64,000 nucleotides of DNA from Saprospiraceae bacterium (lineage in GTDB: Bacteria; Bacteroidota; Bacteroidia; Chitinophagales; Saprospiraceae): positions 62,001 through 126,000 of the forward strand of contig JABSSL010000078.1 in assembly GCA_013214355.1 (NCBI GenBank). The letters are read 5' to 3'. The notes under the pieces were generated by a model. The model had not been told where the DNA came from. It worked only from the letters and a program-made list of their open reading frames with translations, and did no database searches. Below, in pieces: positions 1 through 9,020 of the stretch (its first letter is position 1; each line of letters starts with the position of its first letter). A program made the position numbers and the translations under genes.

Positions 1-3000
1 ATGCGGGAAAGCAATTGCTCATCCAAGCTATTTAACACCACACCACTTGGACTTAGGTCAAAACTTTTAGCAAAATGCTGTTGTAGTTCTTTGCGGGTAT
101 GAATTAAGTTTTTGATGCGAGCCAACAGGAGTTGCATATTGAAAGGCTTGGTGATATAATCATCAGCCCCGGTTTCTAGTCCATCTAATTGATAAATTAA
201 GGAAGTTCGTGCCGTTAATAATACAACCGGAATATGACTGGTATGAACGTTGGATTTTACTTTAGCACAAAGTTCTATACCATCCATACGAGGCATAGCG
301 ATATCTGCTATAATTAAATCCGGCGATTCCGAATGCGCCATTTCCCAACCTTCTTGCCCATCTACTGCTTCCAGTATTTGAAACTCCGCCTCTAAGCGCC
401 CCTTCAGAAGGGCGCGAATATCCGGATTATCTTCTACAATCAGCAATTGGTGGATGGCAGTAGTTTCAGCGGGAGTAGACCTCTCTTCTTGATCGGATTG
501 TCCATTGCCAACCAATCGGCTCAGTGGCTTTTCTATCTGCGCCTGATATGCTGCTATCTGCTCACTATCCTGAAAGCCTTGAATTTTTTGCTCCTTTGTA
601 AAATGATGATCTCCTAAAGGTAGCTGCAATAAAAAAGTAGCCCCCTCTCCTTCCATACTCTCCACCAGAATCTCTCCGTGGTGCGCCTCCACGATATTCT
701 TGCTTAAAGCTAATCCAACACCAGTCCCTTCTATCTTCCGGATTTGATTTTCCAAACTAAAGAAGCGATCAAAGAGATGCGGTAGCTGATCTTGAGGAAT
801 ACCTGGTCCAGTATCCTGTACTACTACAACTACCTTTTTGTCCACCTTATCCACCCAGACCTCTACTTGGATCTTACCCTCCTCCGGCGTAAACTTCAAG
901 GCATTGGAGAGCAAGTTGTACAAAACTTTCTCCATCTCATCCCGGTCATACCATGTCTGGATTTGGGGCTGATGCGTCCGAAAAGATAAGTCTATCCCTC
1001 GATGCTGAGCTACGCCCTTGAAAGAGACAACGATCTCATAAATGAATTTGACAAAATCCCCTTCCGCCACCTGAAGCTTCAATAAACCCGCTTCACTCTT
1101 CCGGATATCTAATAGTTGGTTGATCATTCGAAGCAGGCGGTTAGCATTTTGATGCATAACTGAAAAGACTTGGTGCACCTGCTTGTTCATGCTTTGCTCC
1201 TTGATGAATTGCTCCAGTGGCGTAAGAATCAGGGTTAAAGGGGTTCGCAACTCATGACTAATATTGGTAAAGAAACGTAACTTCATCTGGTTCACCGCTT
1301 CCAACTTCTCTCGTTCCAATTTTTCCAATTGCAAACTATGCCTAAAATCCGCCTTCATACGCGTGATCTTCCAAACAACATAGAGGAGAATCAGGGCCAA
1401 TACTCCATACAGGATAAATGCCCAATTGGTGAGCCAAAAGGGAGGTAAAACCTTCAGCTGAATCTCCGTAGGCTCACTCCAATAGCCATCACCATTGGCA
1501 GCTTTTACTCGGAACACGAAATCATCATAAGGGAGATTCATATAGTGAGCTACGCGATTATCGGCATCCGTATAAAACCATTGATCATTGAACCCCTCGA
1601 GTTGATAAGCATACTTGATCTTCTCTGGCGCTGTGAATTGTAGTCCGACAAATTCAAAAGCCAAGACATTCTCTCGATGGTTAAGTTGAAGTTGTGAGGT
1701 ATTAGAAATGCTCTTTTCTAGAATGGCTCGATGCGCTCCACCTTCCCCAATCATAACAGATTGGTTAAATAACTTAAAATCCGTGATAACCACCTTGGGG
1801 GGAACCGTATCTACTGTCAATGTACTCGATTGAAAGAAGCTCAACCCGTTCAAACCACCAAACATCAGATCTCTGGTAGGAGTTATCATTCCTGAACTGC
1901 TGCAATAATGATTGTCACCCAGGCCATCGTAGCGGTCGTAGTTCTTGATGCGGAAGTCTTGCTCCAGTAGCTCTAGATGAGATAAACCTTCTTGTGTACT
2001 AATCCAATAGTCCCTATCTCCAGTTCCAATGATTGTTTGAATGGCACCATTTGCTAGGCCATCCCTTTCACGGAAATGCGTAAATTCTCCAGTTTCAATC
2101 TGTAAACGGTTAACACCATTTTCAGTACCAATCCATAGATAGTCATCGCCCTGCGCATATAGATCGCTAACGAAATTACTACTTAAACCCCTCGTCTGCC
2201 CCTTCTCAAACTGGTAGTGGTTTAAAAGAATCAACTCGTCACTGCTGCGATCATACCTAAGTTGGTACAAACCATTCCCCCTAGCTGCAAGCCATAGAAA
2301 GTTACGATCGGATGTACCCGTTTCTAAAATATTAACGATGGGAAAGGTCCGTAAGTCTATCCGTAAATCTTTGGTGGTTTGATAATGATAAAAACGAGCA
2401 CGCTTCCGATCGTATCGGCTCAGTCCGTTGTCCCAATAGCCCAACCAAATATCTTCATTAGCAGACTCTTCTAGAGACATGATATAGTCATCTTGTAGCT
2501 GATTTTCCTTGGTAAACTGTTCGAGATCCCTCACTTCTCCTCCCGCTACCGGAAGAGCCGACTCTTTGACCTTCAGAAGTCCGGCACCTTTCGTGGCTAT
2601 CCAAAGGTTTGCCTCTCCATCTAACAAGAGGCTAGAGATAAAACCGGCTAATTCAGGGACACTGGGAGGTAATAGTTGATAAGAGACCTTTTTAGGGATT
2701 TTCGAATCAACATCTACATGATGTAATCCTTTCCCATCTGTGGCTACCCATATCCCAGGACGTCCTTTGGCACCAAGGAGCTTACCCAGAATGGTTTTGT
2801 TGCGCGCTTGCCCCTCGGAAAAGGAGATCCGCTTAAAGGGATTCGAAGATAAGTTAATATACTCGGGGCCTTGGCTCGTACCGACCCATAAGAGTCCATT
2901 CCGATCTCTCCATAGCGCTCGCACCACATTATTACCAATACCATTTATATTCGTTGGATCGAGCAGGAATTGTTGAAATTTCCCCGTGGATAAATCTAGA

Positions 3001-3941
3001 AGATTCAGCCCCTTATAAGTGCCCACCCATAGCCGGTTATTTGCTGGCTCTTCTAAAATCGAGGAGACAAAATGATGGCTTAGTTTCTCTTGATCATCTG
3101 CAGCATGGTAGTACATTTGCTGCTCTAGCTTGGTCAAATCCTCTTCGAAATACTTCACCCGAATCAGACCGATGCTAGTACCCAGCCATAAGCTATTGGG
3201 CGCTGACTGAGATGAACAAATTCGGTAGATGAAATTGTGCCGGAGATAATCATCGTGACTCAAGTCTTCCGGTGCTAGTTCGTAGCGAATGAAGTAAGGT
3301 TTTCCATCATTATAGACCAAGCGGTTGAGCCCACCTTCCGTACCTACAAAGAGATCCCTTTCCCCTGCCAAAGCTAAAGAATAGACAAAATTATGGCTTA
3401 AACTTCGCTCGTCTTTTTCCGAATGAAAAAAGTGCAAGAACTGACCCGTATTGGGGTCAAAGCGATTTAAACCGTTTTCAGTACCAATCCACAGGAAACC
3501 CAAGTGGTCTTCCACAATAGCCCAGACGTTGTTACTACTTAGGCTATTCATGTCATCCGGTTCTTGGCTGTAATTGATAAAGCCGTCTATTGCTTCATCA
3601 TATTGATACAAACCCGTGTAAGAGGTACCTATCCATAGTCGATTCTGCTTATCCTCATAAAGACTGATCACGTAATTACTCTGCAATCCATTTTCGTCCG
3701 CAGGATCTTGCCGATAGGCTTTTAGCTCATATCCATCGTAGCGAAAAAGCCCTGCCCAAGTAGCAATCCATAGGAATCCGCGATGATCTTGTAAGATAGA
3801 GTTCACGGCATTCCCTTGCCATCCTTGTTCATCGGAAAGCTGTTCAAAACGAAAGTCCTGGGGCTGCCCTTTTGCAAAGGTTAGTCCACATAAAAGAAAC
3901 ACCAAACTACAGAATAGGCACTGCTTCATACCAAAGCGCAT
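1..3941 (-). CDS. Hybrid two-component sensor/regulator (HTCS), 3' end missing
   Basis: The reading frame is open from the start codon to the left window edge, so the C-terminus is cut off. From the start (3941, with an in-frame ATG at 3929 that begins a better signal peptide) come a signal peptide, a long run of two-component regulator propeller repeats, a Y_Y_Y-type domain and one membrane segment near residues 835-855. The histidine kinase core follows. Its H-box is FTNISHELRTPLTLI with His896, its N-box is KVLYNLLSNALKFTP, and it has DTGPGIP and GTGVGLAL boxes. A receiver domain follows (LLIVEDN, phosphoacceptor Asp1213 in ADIAMPRMDG, and TKPF). The frame leaves the window in the linker that normally precedes an AraC-type DNA-binding domain; that domain is expected from the family but not seen. 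HTCS proteins sense a periplasmic ligand and control neighbouring SusCD genes, and here it lies 86 bases behind susD on the same strand. Confidence 0.95.
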   Translation of the reverse strand, partial: MRFGMKQCLFCSLVFLLCGLTFAKGQPQDFRFEQLSDEQGWQGNAVNSILQDHRGFLWIATWAGLFRYDGYELKAYRQDPADENGLQSNYVISLYEDKQNRLWIGTSYTGLYQYDEAIDGFINYSQEPDDMNSLSSNNVWAIVEDHLGFLWIGTENGLNRFDPNTGQFLHFFHSEKDERSLSHNFVYSLALAGERDLFVGTEGGLNRLVYNDGKPYFIRYELAPEDLSHDDYLRHNFIYRICSSQSAPNSLWLGTSIGLIRVKYFEEDLTKLEQQMYYHAADDQEKLSHHFVSSILEEPANNRLWVGTYKGLNLLDLSTGKFQQFLLDPTNINGIGNNVVRALWRDRNGLLWVGTSQGPEYINLSSNPFKRISFSEGQARNKTILGKLLGAKGRPGIWVATDGKGLHHVDVDSKIPKKVSYQLLPPSVPELAGFISSLLLDGEANLWIATKGAGLLKVKESALPVAGGEVRDLEQFTKENQLQDDYIMSLEESANEDIWLGYWDNGLSRYDRKRARFYHYQTTKDLRIDLRTFPIVNILETGTSDRNFLWLAARGNGLYQLRYDRSSDELILLNHYQFEKGQTRGLSSNFVSDLYAQGDDYLWIGTENGVNRLQIETGEFTHFRERDGLANGAIQTIIGTGDRDYWISTQEGLSHLELLEQDFRIKNYDRYDGLGDNHYCSSSGMITPTRDLMFGGLNGLSFFQSSTLTVDTVPPKVVITDFKLFNQSVMIGEGGAHRAILEKSISNTSQLQLNHRENVLAFEFVGLQFTAPEKIKYAYQLEGFNDQWFYTDADNRVAHYMNLPYDDFVFRVKAANGDGYWSEPTEIQLKVLPPFWLTNWAFILYGVLALILLYVVWKITRMKADFRHSLQLEKLEREKLEAVNQMKLRFFTNISHELRTPLTLILTPLEQFIKEQSMNKQVHQVFSVMHQNANRLLRMINQLLDIRKSEAGLLKLQVAEGDFVKFIYEIVVSFKGVAQHRGIDLSFRTHQPQIQTWYDRDEMEKVLYNLLSNALKFTPEEGKIQVEVWVDKVDKKVVVVVQDTGPGIPQDQLPHLFDRFFSLENQIRKIEGTGVGLALSKNIVEAHHGEILVESMEGEGATFLLQLPLGDHHFTKEQKIQGFQDSEQIAAYQAQIEKPLSRLVGNGQSDQEERSTPAETTAIHQLLIVEDNPDIRALLKGRLEAEFQILEAVDGQEGWEMAHSESPDLIIADIAMPRMDGIELCAKVKSNVHTSHIPVVLLTARTSLIYQLDGLETGADDYITKPFNMQLLLARIKNLIHTRKELQQHFAKSFDLSPSGVVLNSLDEQLLSR

Positions 3942-4027
3942 TGTCCTTCTAAAATACAAATGCAGCAAGCTATTCCATCAAATCCTCAACTTTTCACCAG
4001 TATTTGTCCGCAGAGTACTAGATAGGC

Positions 4028-5569
4028 CTAGAACACCCGCTCTGTTCCTTCAGGGTCTGCACTACCTCCAAAGTTGTAGGGTAACTCCCCCTGCACCTTC
4101 AACTCATCCGCTGGAACGGGTAATTGGGCCGGCGTTCCCATTTGTAGCCCTCCTAGCGCATCCACCGATAGCGATTCTTGCCTTGGCCCAAAGCGGCGAC
4201 GATCAAACCATTGACCCATCGGTGCCGCATTGAACAGTTCAATGGCCCGCTCGTATTGAATCGCCATCTTCACCTCGGGCGCCAAAGCTCGATTAGACAC
4301 AGCGGGAAGTTGTCCTCGAATGATCCGCGTCCCTGCATTGATCACGCCAATGGCTTCCGTTAACCGATTAAGGTTTAATAAGGCTTCTGCCTCCAAGAGT
4401 TTATTATCGGCCTGTAAGAAGGTGGGCATGGCGCCCATGGTAGCTCCATCTCCAGCAAAGCCAGGATCCGTCCGGTTTCGATTGTGTTTGTAGTGCGAAT
4501 AGTGCCATTCGCCAAGATCAGCTGGGAAATGCTGAATTTGTACAAAAACAAAGTCGGTATTCAGACGCTCATCGGCGCTGCTGGCCATCGGGCTACTCAA
4601 GGGGGTATCTCCATTGGCTACCACTTCGGGATAGCGGGTAGGTTGACTAGGATCTAATGCTGCTACGAGGCGTTGATCGACTCTAGCCCAGAAAGGCCCT
4701 TCTCCGGTTTGATCGAAGGTATATCGGTGATAACTCGTCCAGAAATTGCCATCCGCAATAGGGCCAAAATCTTCTCGGATCCCCTGCTCTGCGTGTTCTA
4801 ATACCTTGTCCCAATCTACCGTCTCATATTCGACTGCCGTTCGCGGCCATTGCGCCAAGAATCGAGCTGCGTAGGAGTGACAGAGATCGGAGAACTGTTT
4901 GGAGTCCAAAGCTACCCCATTGAAATAGGTATGATTAAAGTCAATCCCGGCAATTCCAGCGGAGCGAATGGCACGTTCTAGTTGTGTCACGGCCGCTGCA
5001 ATCATTTCTTTATAATCAACAAAGGGAATTTTAGCATTGAGATCCGTGGTTTCATCCGCGATCAAGCCTTGATCAAAGATCAAGCCCAGGTATCCCCAAC
5101 TCAAGCCTCGCAACAGGTAAGCTGCTGCACGAATCGATTCATCTAAGGGCCCATCCTTATCGATGGAGACGCCATTGTCCAAAGCATTGAGGATATCATT
5201 CGCAGTAGAAACAGCACTCAGGCAACCATACCATGGCACCTCTGCAATTTGTTGATATTCATTAGATTCCGTAGATCGATTATTGTAGGCAGCTCGTGGC
5301 TCCTTCCCCATCCGTTGAGCGCCAAAATCCTCCCATGCTAAGCCATAAGCATCTGAGGAAACCCCCAGTGCAATAACGGGATATTCACCATGAATAGCTC
5401 GCCACCAGGACAGATAAGCGCCATTCAGAACCGTCTTTAGATCGGCTCCACTACTTAGTACACCCTCGCGATCCGGGTTGTTGTTATTGGTAGTATCCAA
5501 TTCTTTGCAGCCCACAGAAGCTAGGCAGCAAATCAGAACGATTATAGTTTGCTTTATCGTAGATTTCAT
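4028..5569 (-). CDS. SusD/RagB-family nutrient-binding outer-membrane lipoprotein
   Basis: The 513-residue protein starts with a lipoprotein signal peptide ending in ASVGC, so Cys21 would be lipidated. Position directly behind a SusC-type gene, length and overall pattern fit the RagB/SusD family: TPR-like helices in the first half, and a C-terminal region with QYERAIELFNAAPMGQWFDRR, trimmed here to QYERAIELFNAA and WFDRRRFG. These surface lipoproteins cap a TonB-dependent SusC barrel and deliver glycans or other oligomers to it. Only two bases separate the SusC stop codon from this start, so the pair is surely co-transcribed. The ligand cannot be deduced, because no glycoside hydrolase, sulfatase or peptidase gene lies in the visible locus. 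Confidence 0.93.
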   Translation of the reverse strand: MKSTIKQTIIVLICCLASVGCKELDTTNNNNPDREGVLSSGADLKTVLNGAYLSWWRAIHGEYPVIALGVSSDAYGLAWEDFGAQRMGKEPRAAYNNRSTESNEYQQIAEVPWYGCLSAVSTANDILNALDNGVSIDKDGPLDESIRAAAYLLRGLSWGYLGLIFDQGLIADETTDLNAKIPFVDYKEMIAAAVTQLERAIRSAGIAGIDFNHTYFNGVALDSKQFSDLCHSYAARFLAQWPRTAVEYETVDWDKVLEHAEQGIREDFGPIADGNFWTSYHRYTFDQTGEGPFWARVDQRLVAALDPSQPTRYPEVVANGDTPLSSPMASSADERLNTDFVFVQIQHFPADLGEWHYSHYKHNRNRTDPGFAGDGATMGAMPTFLQADNKLLEAEALLNLNRLTEAIGVINAGTRIIRGQLPAVSNRALAPEVKMAIQYERAIELFNAAPMGQWFDRRRFGPRQESLSVDALGGLQMGTPAQLPVPADELKVQGELPYNFGGSADPEGTERVF

Positions 5570-5571
5570 AG

Positions 5572-8500
5572 CTAGAAGGTAATTTGTAGGCTGAAGGAAT
5601 AGGTTTTCCGAAGCGGGTAATTGAAAGCATCAATAGCAAAAAGGCTAGGGTCACCGTTGGGCGTGGTCCGATCACTGCCCGGCGCTCCTGCGACTCGATT
5701 AGCCAAAGTATTTTCGCCAGTAGGCAGCGTGCTCACATCGGGATGTACTCCACTGTATTGCGTCCAAGTCATCAGGTTTCTTCCGATGAGACTTAGTTTA
5801 ATTCGGTCAATACTTTTCCCCAACCAACTGCCGAGCATGCCTTTGCCAAAGGTGTAGGAAAGGGAGGCTTCCCGCAACATCCAAAAACTACCATCCTCTA
5901 CAAAATGATTATTGGCCACCTGATTGTTATACAGGCCATCGCCACTGTAGAATCCGCCGGCAATGGTACTATAGCGACTTACATCCGCATGCCGCTGATC
6001 TTGATACAACCATTGTTTACTTAGGTTGTAAATATCTCCTCCCTTCTTCCAATCGAACAGGGCATACAATTGTAAGCCTCGATAACTGAAGGTTTGTAGA
6101 AATCCCATGCGAAAATCGGGATTACTGTTTCCGATGGTCTGTACCAATGGATTTCCATTTTCATCTCGTAATTTGTAAGGCCGTTCTGCCGGGGTCCCCA
6201 GGGTTTCCTGTCGTACTAGATAACCCGCCTCATTCTGTACAAAATCTTCGGGATTAATTCCAACTTGACCTTCTAAGTCCGAAGTCTCCCTTGCAAAGAC
6301 TTCTCCAACCATTGTTCCAAAAGCCTGTCCTTCCTCCACTAGAAAAAGGGAGGTCTGTTGCAAGCCAGGCCCGGTAATGTAGGAGGGAATATCTAACCGA
6401 TCGATCGTCTGTCGAACTCGATCAAAGGTGACCGTTACATCCCATTGAAACGCTTTGGTATCTATTTTAAAGAGTCGCGCCAGGTTCGTATTCAAGCGAG
6501 CTTCATATATATTGGCATTGATACTCCCCGCATTTTGCCATTGCCCGGTAAAACCAGCAGCTCCAGTAAGCGGAACTAGCAGCAACTGGTCCTCTGTCTT
6601 AATCTGACTGTACGTAAAATCAAGATCAAAGGCTTTCCAAAGTGTTGCCGTGATTCCAACTTCATTTTCAGTAGATATGGCCGGGCGGAGGGCTTCATTT
6701 CCTAAGGTATTTTTCGTAGCTGATCCGTTCTGTAGTGCAAAAGTTTCGAAACGCTGTTCGAAAGCGGGACGAATACCTGCCGTCCCCAAGGAAGCTCTGA
6801 GTTTGAGTTCCTGAACCCCCTTGATCTTTGCGTCACGAGATAAGCGATAGGCTCCACTCACCCGGTAGTAGTTGGCATTGCGCTCCTCTAAACCAAATAG
6901 GGAACTTCGCTCTTGCCGGAAGAGACCACTAAATAAGAATTTCTCTTTATAATCGATATCCGCTACTAGAAAACCGCTGTAGGCTACAATGTCTTGTGTG
7001 TTGGAAGCAATCTGGATATTGCTCTGCGCATTATCCAACGAGCGAACACCTGCAACTGCTAGGTTCTCTCCTCTAGCTTCATTGTAGGTTTCCGTGATAT
7101 CCTCGTACAAAAAACTAGCGCGAAAAGCCCCATTAAATCCACTAAAGGATCTTCTAGCGATCAAATCCGCTCTGGAGGTAAAGTATTGATTGACCTGCTG
7201 ACTACGATGAATGGCTCCACCATTGATCAATTGTTGATCAGCTGTAGCCAAGGAACCAAAGAAGCCAGGAACCGAGGTACTCAAAAAGCCCTTCTCAATA
7301 AAATGTTCAAATTGATTAGTAGAGCGATCAATCGTGGCCGCATATCGCAATTGCAGCCAATCCCGGAAATGGTAACCCGCTTCGGCATTGGCCAAAAACC
7401 GGCTACGGCCTACAGATTGCTCTATGTTGGCATCTTGGTACAGCGGATTTGTAATGCCTTTACCGGTATTATCAATATCCCAATCATAGGTACTTCCATC
7501 TTCTTCATTAGGCACGCTTAGATCGAAAATAGGGGTAAGAAATAAGGTAGTAGCCAAGTAGTCGGCTGTATTATTATTCCCTCCTGCTACCAAATCTTGC
7601 ATGGAATTGGAATAAGCCGTGCTGATGCCAAAATCAATCTTCTCACTCAATTGTTGATCAAAGTTTAATCGGAAAGCATTTCGTGTAAAACCATCAGCTG
7701 ACTGGATCACGCCTTCATCTCTGAGTCGCTGTCCAGAGAAGAAATAGTTGGAAGATTTGGTTCTACCGCTAATCGATAGGTTATGCGAAGAGAATTGTCC
7801 GTTTTGAAATAAAATGTCCTCCTGGTAGTCTTGTAAATTGGGGAGGTCGGTATCGTGAATTTGGCTTTCCGTGAAATCGCCCAGTACCGGTTGTGGCCCT
7901 TCAGGATTCGAGATCTGGCGGTTGGTAGCGGTGTTCAGATCAAAACGTTTGGCTTCTTCCGAAAAGCCCCATTCCGTACGATAGGACACCTTGGATTGGC
8001 CTATTTCTGTGGCTCTACCTCTTTTGGTAAAGAACTGGATTACTCCATTTGCAGCTTGGGAGCCAAAAAGTGAAGCTCCAGCAGCACCTTTCAAAACCTC
8101 TACCTTCTCGATATCTTCTGGATTGATGTCCGCTAGGCTAGAGCCATTTAGATAGATACCATCCAGAAGAATCAAAGGTTGTTGGCCATTCGCGATGGAG
8201 TTGGCAGAGCGCAGCTGTAGATAGGCTCCTTGCCCAGGCTGTCGCCCCAGTTGGTTAACGCGTAAGCCCGCTACTTTGCCTTGTAGGCCTTGCCCCAGGT
8301 AGGAAGGTGGTACCGGGTGAAAAGCATCATCGTGCAAGCAATCTACGCTAAAACAAAGTCCTTTGGGTGTTTGCCCATCGGCAGTTCCAGTGAAAATCAC
8401 TTCTGCCACTTCGATCTCTTGATTATCCAGCTTTCGCTTCATGGAAAGATTAAATTCCTTTCGGCGGCCGACATCCACTTCAATGGACTCATGTCCAACC

Positions 8501-8751
8501 AAGGAAAAGACTAAGATGGCATTCCGACGGGCATAGAAGATATTCGGTGGCGGTACATTGATTTCAAAAAAGCCTTGTGTGTCTGAATAAGTTTTACGAG
8601 GGGTACCTTGCAATTCAATTTGCACATTTGGAAGTGGATCTCCGGTCTCAGCCGAAGAGATCAGCCCTCGGACAGTAATATCTTGTCCCATCAAGACCGC
8701 CCCCAAACAGCAGAGCAATATGCTTAATGCACTCTGTACGGTTCGTTTCAT
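5572..8751 (-). CDS. SusC/RagA-family TonB-linked outer-membrane transporter
   Basis: The 1059-residue protein has a signal peptide ending at LMGQ. A carboxypeptidase regulatory-like domain spans about residues 24-110. The plug domain contains the SusC signatures LQGKVAGLRV, LLDGIYLNG, INPEDIEKVEVLKGAAG and LFGSQAANGVI. The rest is a long beta-barrel ending in an aromatic strand (SFSLQITF), as outer-membrane barrels do. It would import oligomeric substrate captured by the adjacent SusD, using energy from TonB-ExbBD, which is not encoded here. It is the first gene of the transcript susC-susD, probably followed by the HTCS gene. A 12-bp hairpin upstream separates it from the preceding gene. The substrate is unknown. 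Confidence 0.95.
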   Translation of the reverse strand: MKRTVQSALSILLCCLGAVLMGQDITVRGLISSAETGDPLPNVQIELQGTPRKTYSDTQGFFEINVPPPNIFYARRNAILVFSLVGHESIEVDVGRRKEFNLSMKRKLDNQEIEVAEVIFTGTADGQTPKGLCFSVDCLHDDAFHPVPPSYLGQGLQGKVAGLRVNQLGRQPGQGAYLQLRSANSIANGQQPLILLDGIYLNGSSLADINPEDIEKVEVLKGAAGASLFGSQAANGVIQFFTKRGRATEIGQSKVSYRTEWGFSEEAKRFDLNTATNRQISNPEGPQPVLGDFTESQIHDTDLPNLQDYQEDILFQNGQFSSHNLSISGRTKSSNYFFSGQRLRDEGVIQSADGFTRNAFRLNFDQQLSEKIDFGISTAYSNSMQDLVAGGNNNTADYLATTLFLTPIFDLSVPNEEDGSTYDWDIDNTGKGITNPLYQDANIEQSVGRSRFLANAEAGYHFRDWLQLRYAATIDRSTNQFEHFIEKGFLSTSVPGFFGSLATADQQLINGGAIHRSQQVNQYFTSRADLIARRSFSGFNGAFRASFLYEDITETYNEARGENLAVAGVRSLDNAQSNIQIASNTQDIVAYSGFLVADIDYKEKFLFSGLFRQERSSLFGLEERNANYYRVSGAYRLSRDAKIKGVQELKLRASLGTAGIRPAFEQRFETFALQNGSATKNTLGNEALRPAISTENEVGITATLWKAFDLDFTYSQIKTEDQLLLVPLTGAAGFTGQWQNAGSINANIYEARLNTNLARLFKIDTKAFQWDVTVTFDRVRQTIDRLDIPSYITGPGLQQTSLFLVEEGQAFGTMVGEVFARETSDLEGQVGINPEDFVQNEAGYLVRQETLGTPAERPYKLRDENGNPLVQTIGNSNPDFRMGFLQTFSYRGLQLYALFDWKKGGDIYNLSKQWLYQDQRHADVSRYSTIAGGFYSGDGLYNNQVANNHFVEDGSFWMLREASLSYTFGKGMLGSWLGKSIDRIKLSLIGRNLMTWTQYSGVHPDVSTLPTGENTLANRVAGAPGSDRTTPNGDPSLFAIDAFNYPLRKTYSFSLQITF

Positions 8752-8953
8752 AATTTAGGTTTAGAGACTACGGTTTATGTGTTGAGCAGCCATAACCACT
8801 CAGCAACTGAATAGGGCAATAGGGATGCAAAGTGCCTTCGAGTATCCTTTGGTTGTAAACCACAGGTATACAGGAAGTCAGGTTGGAGATATTGTCTGAA
8901 TTTAACTGAACTGATGTCCTTTTCTTGGTGCTTTTCTCAGGGAGGGAGGTAAA

Positions 8954-8996
8954 GAAGACCTTGGACCTGCTTAAACACTATTGATCCAAGGTCTTC
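8954..8996 (-). terminator. Hairpin behind the 743-residue secreted protein gene
   Basis: GAAGACCTTGGA (8954-8965) and TCCAAGGTCTTC (8985-8996) form a perfect 12-bp inverted repeat with a 19-base loop. It starts 24 bases behind the stop codon of the minus-strand gene at 9021. The run of T behind it is weak (TCTTTA), so termination is likely but not certain. It also lies upstream of the SusC gene. Confidence 0.6.
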
Positions 8997-9020
8997 TGGT
9001 TTATAGAAGCCGTGTCGGCT

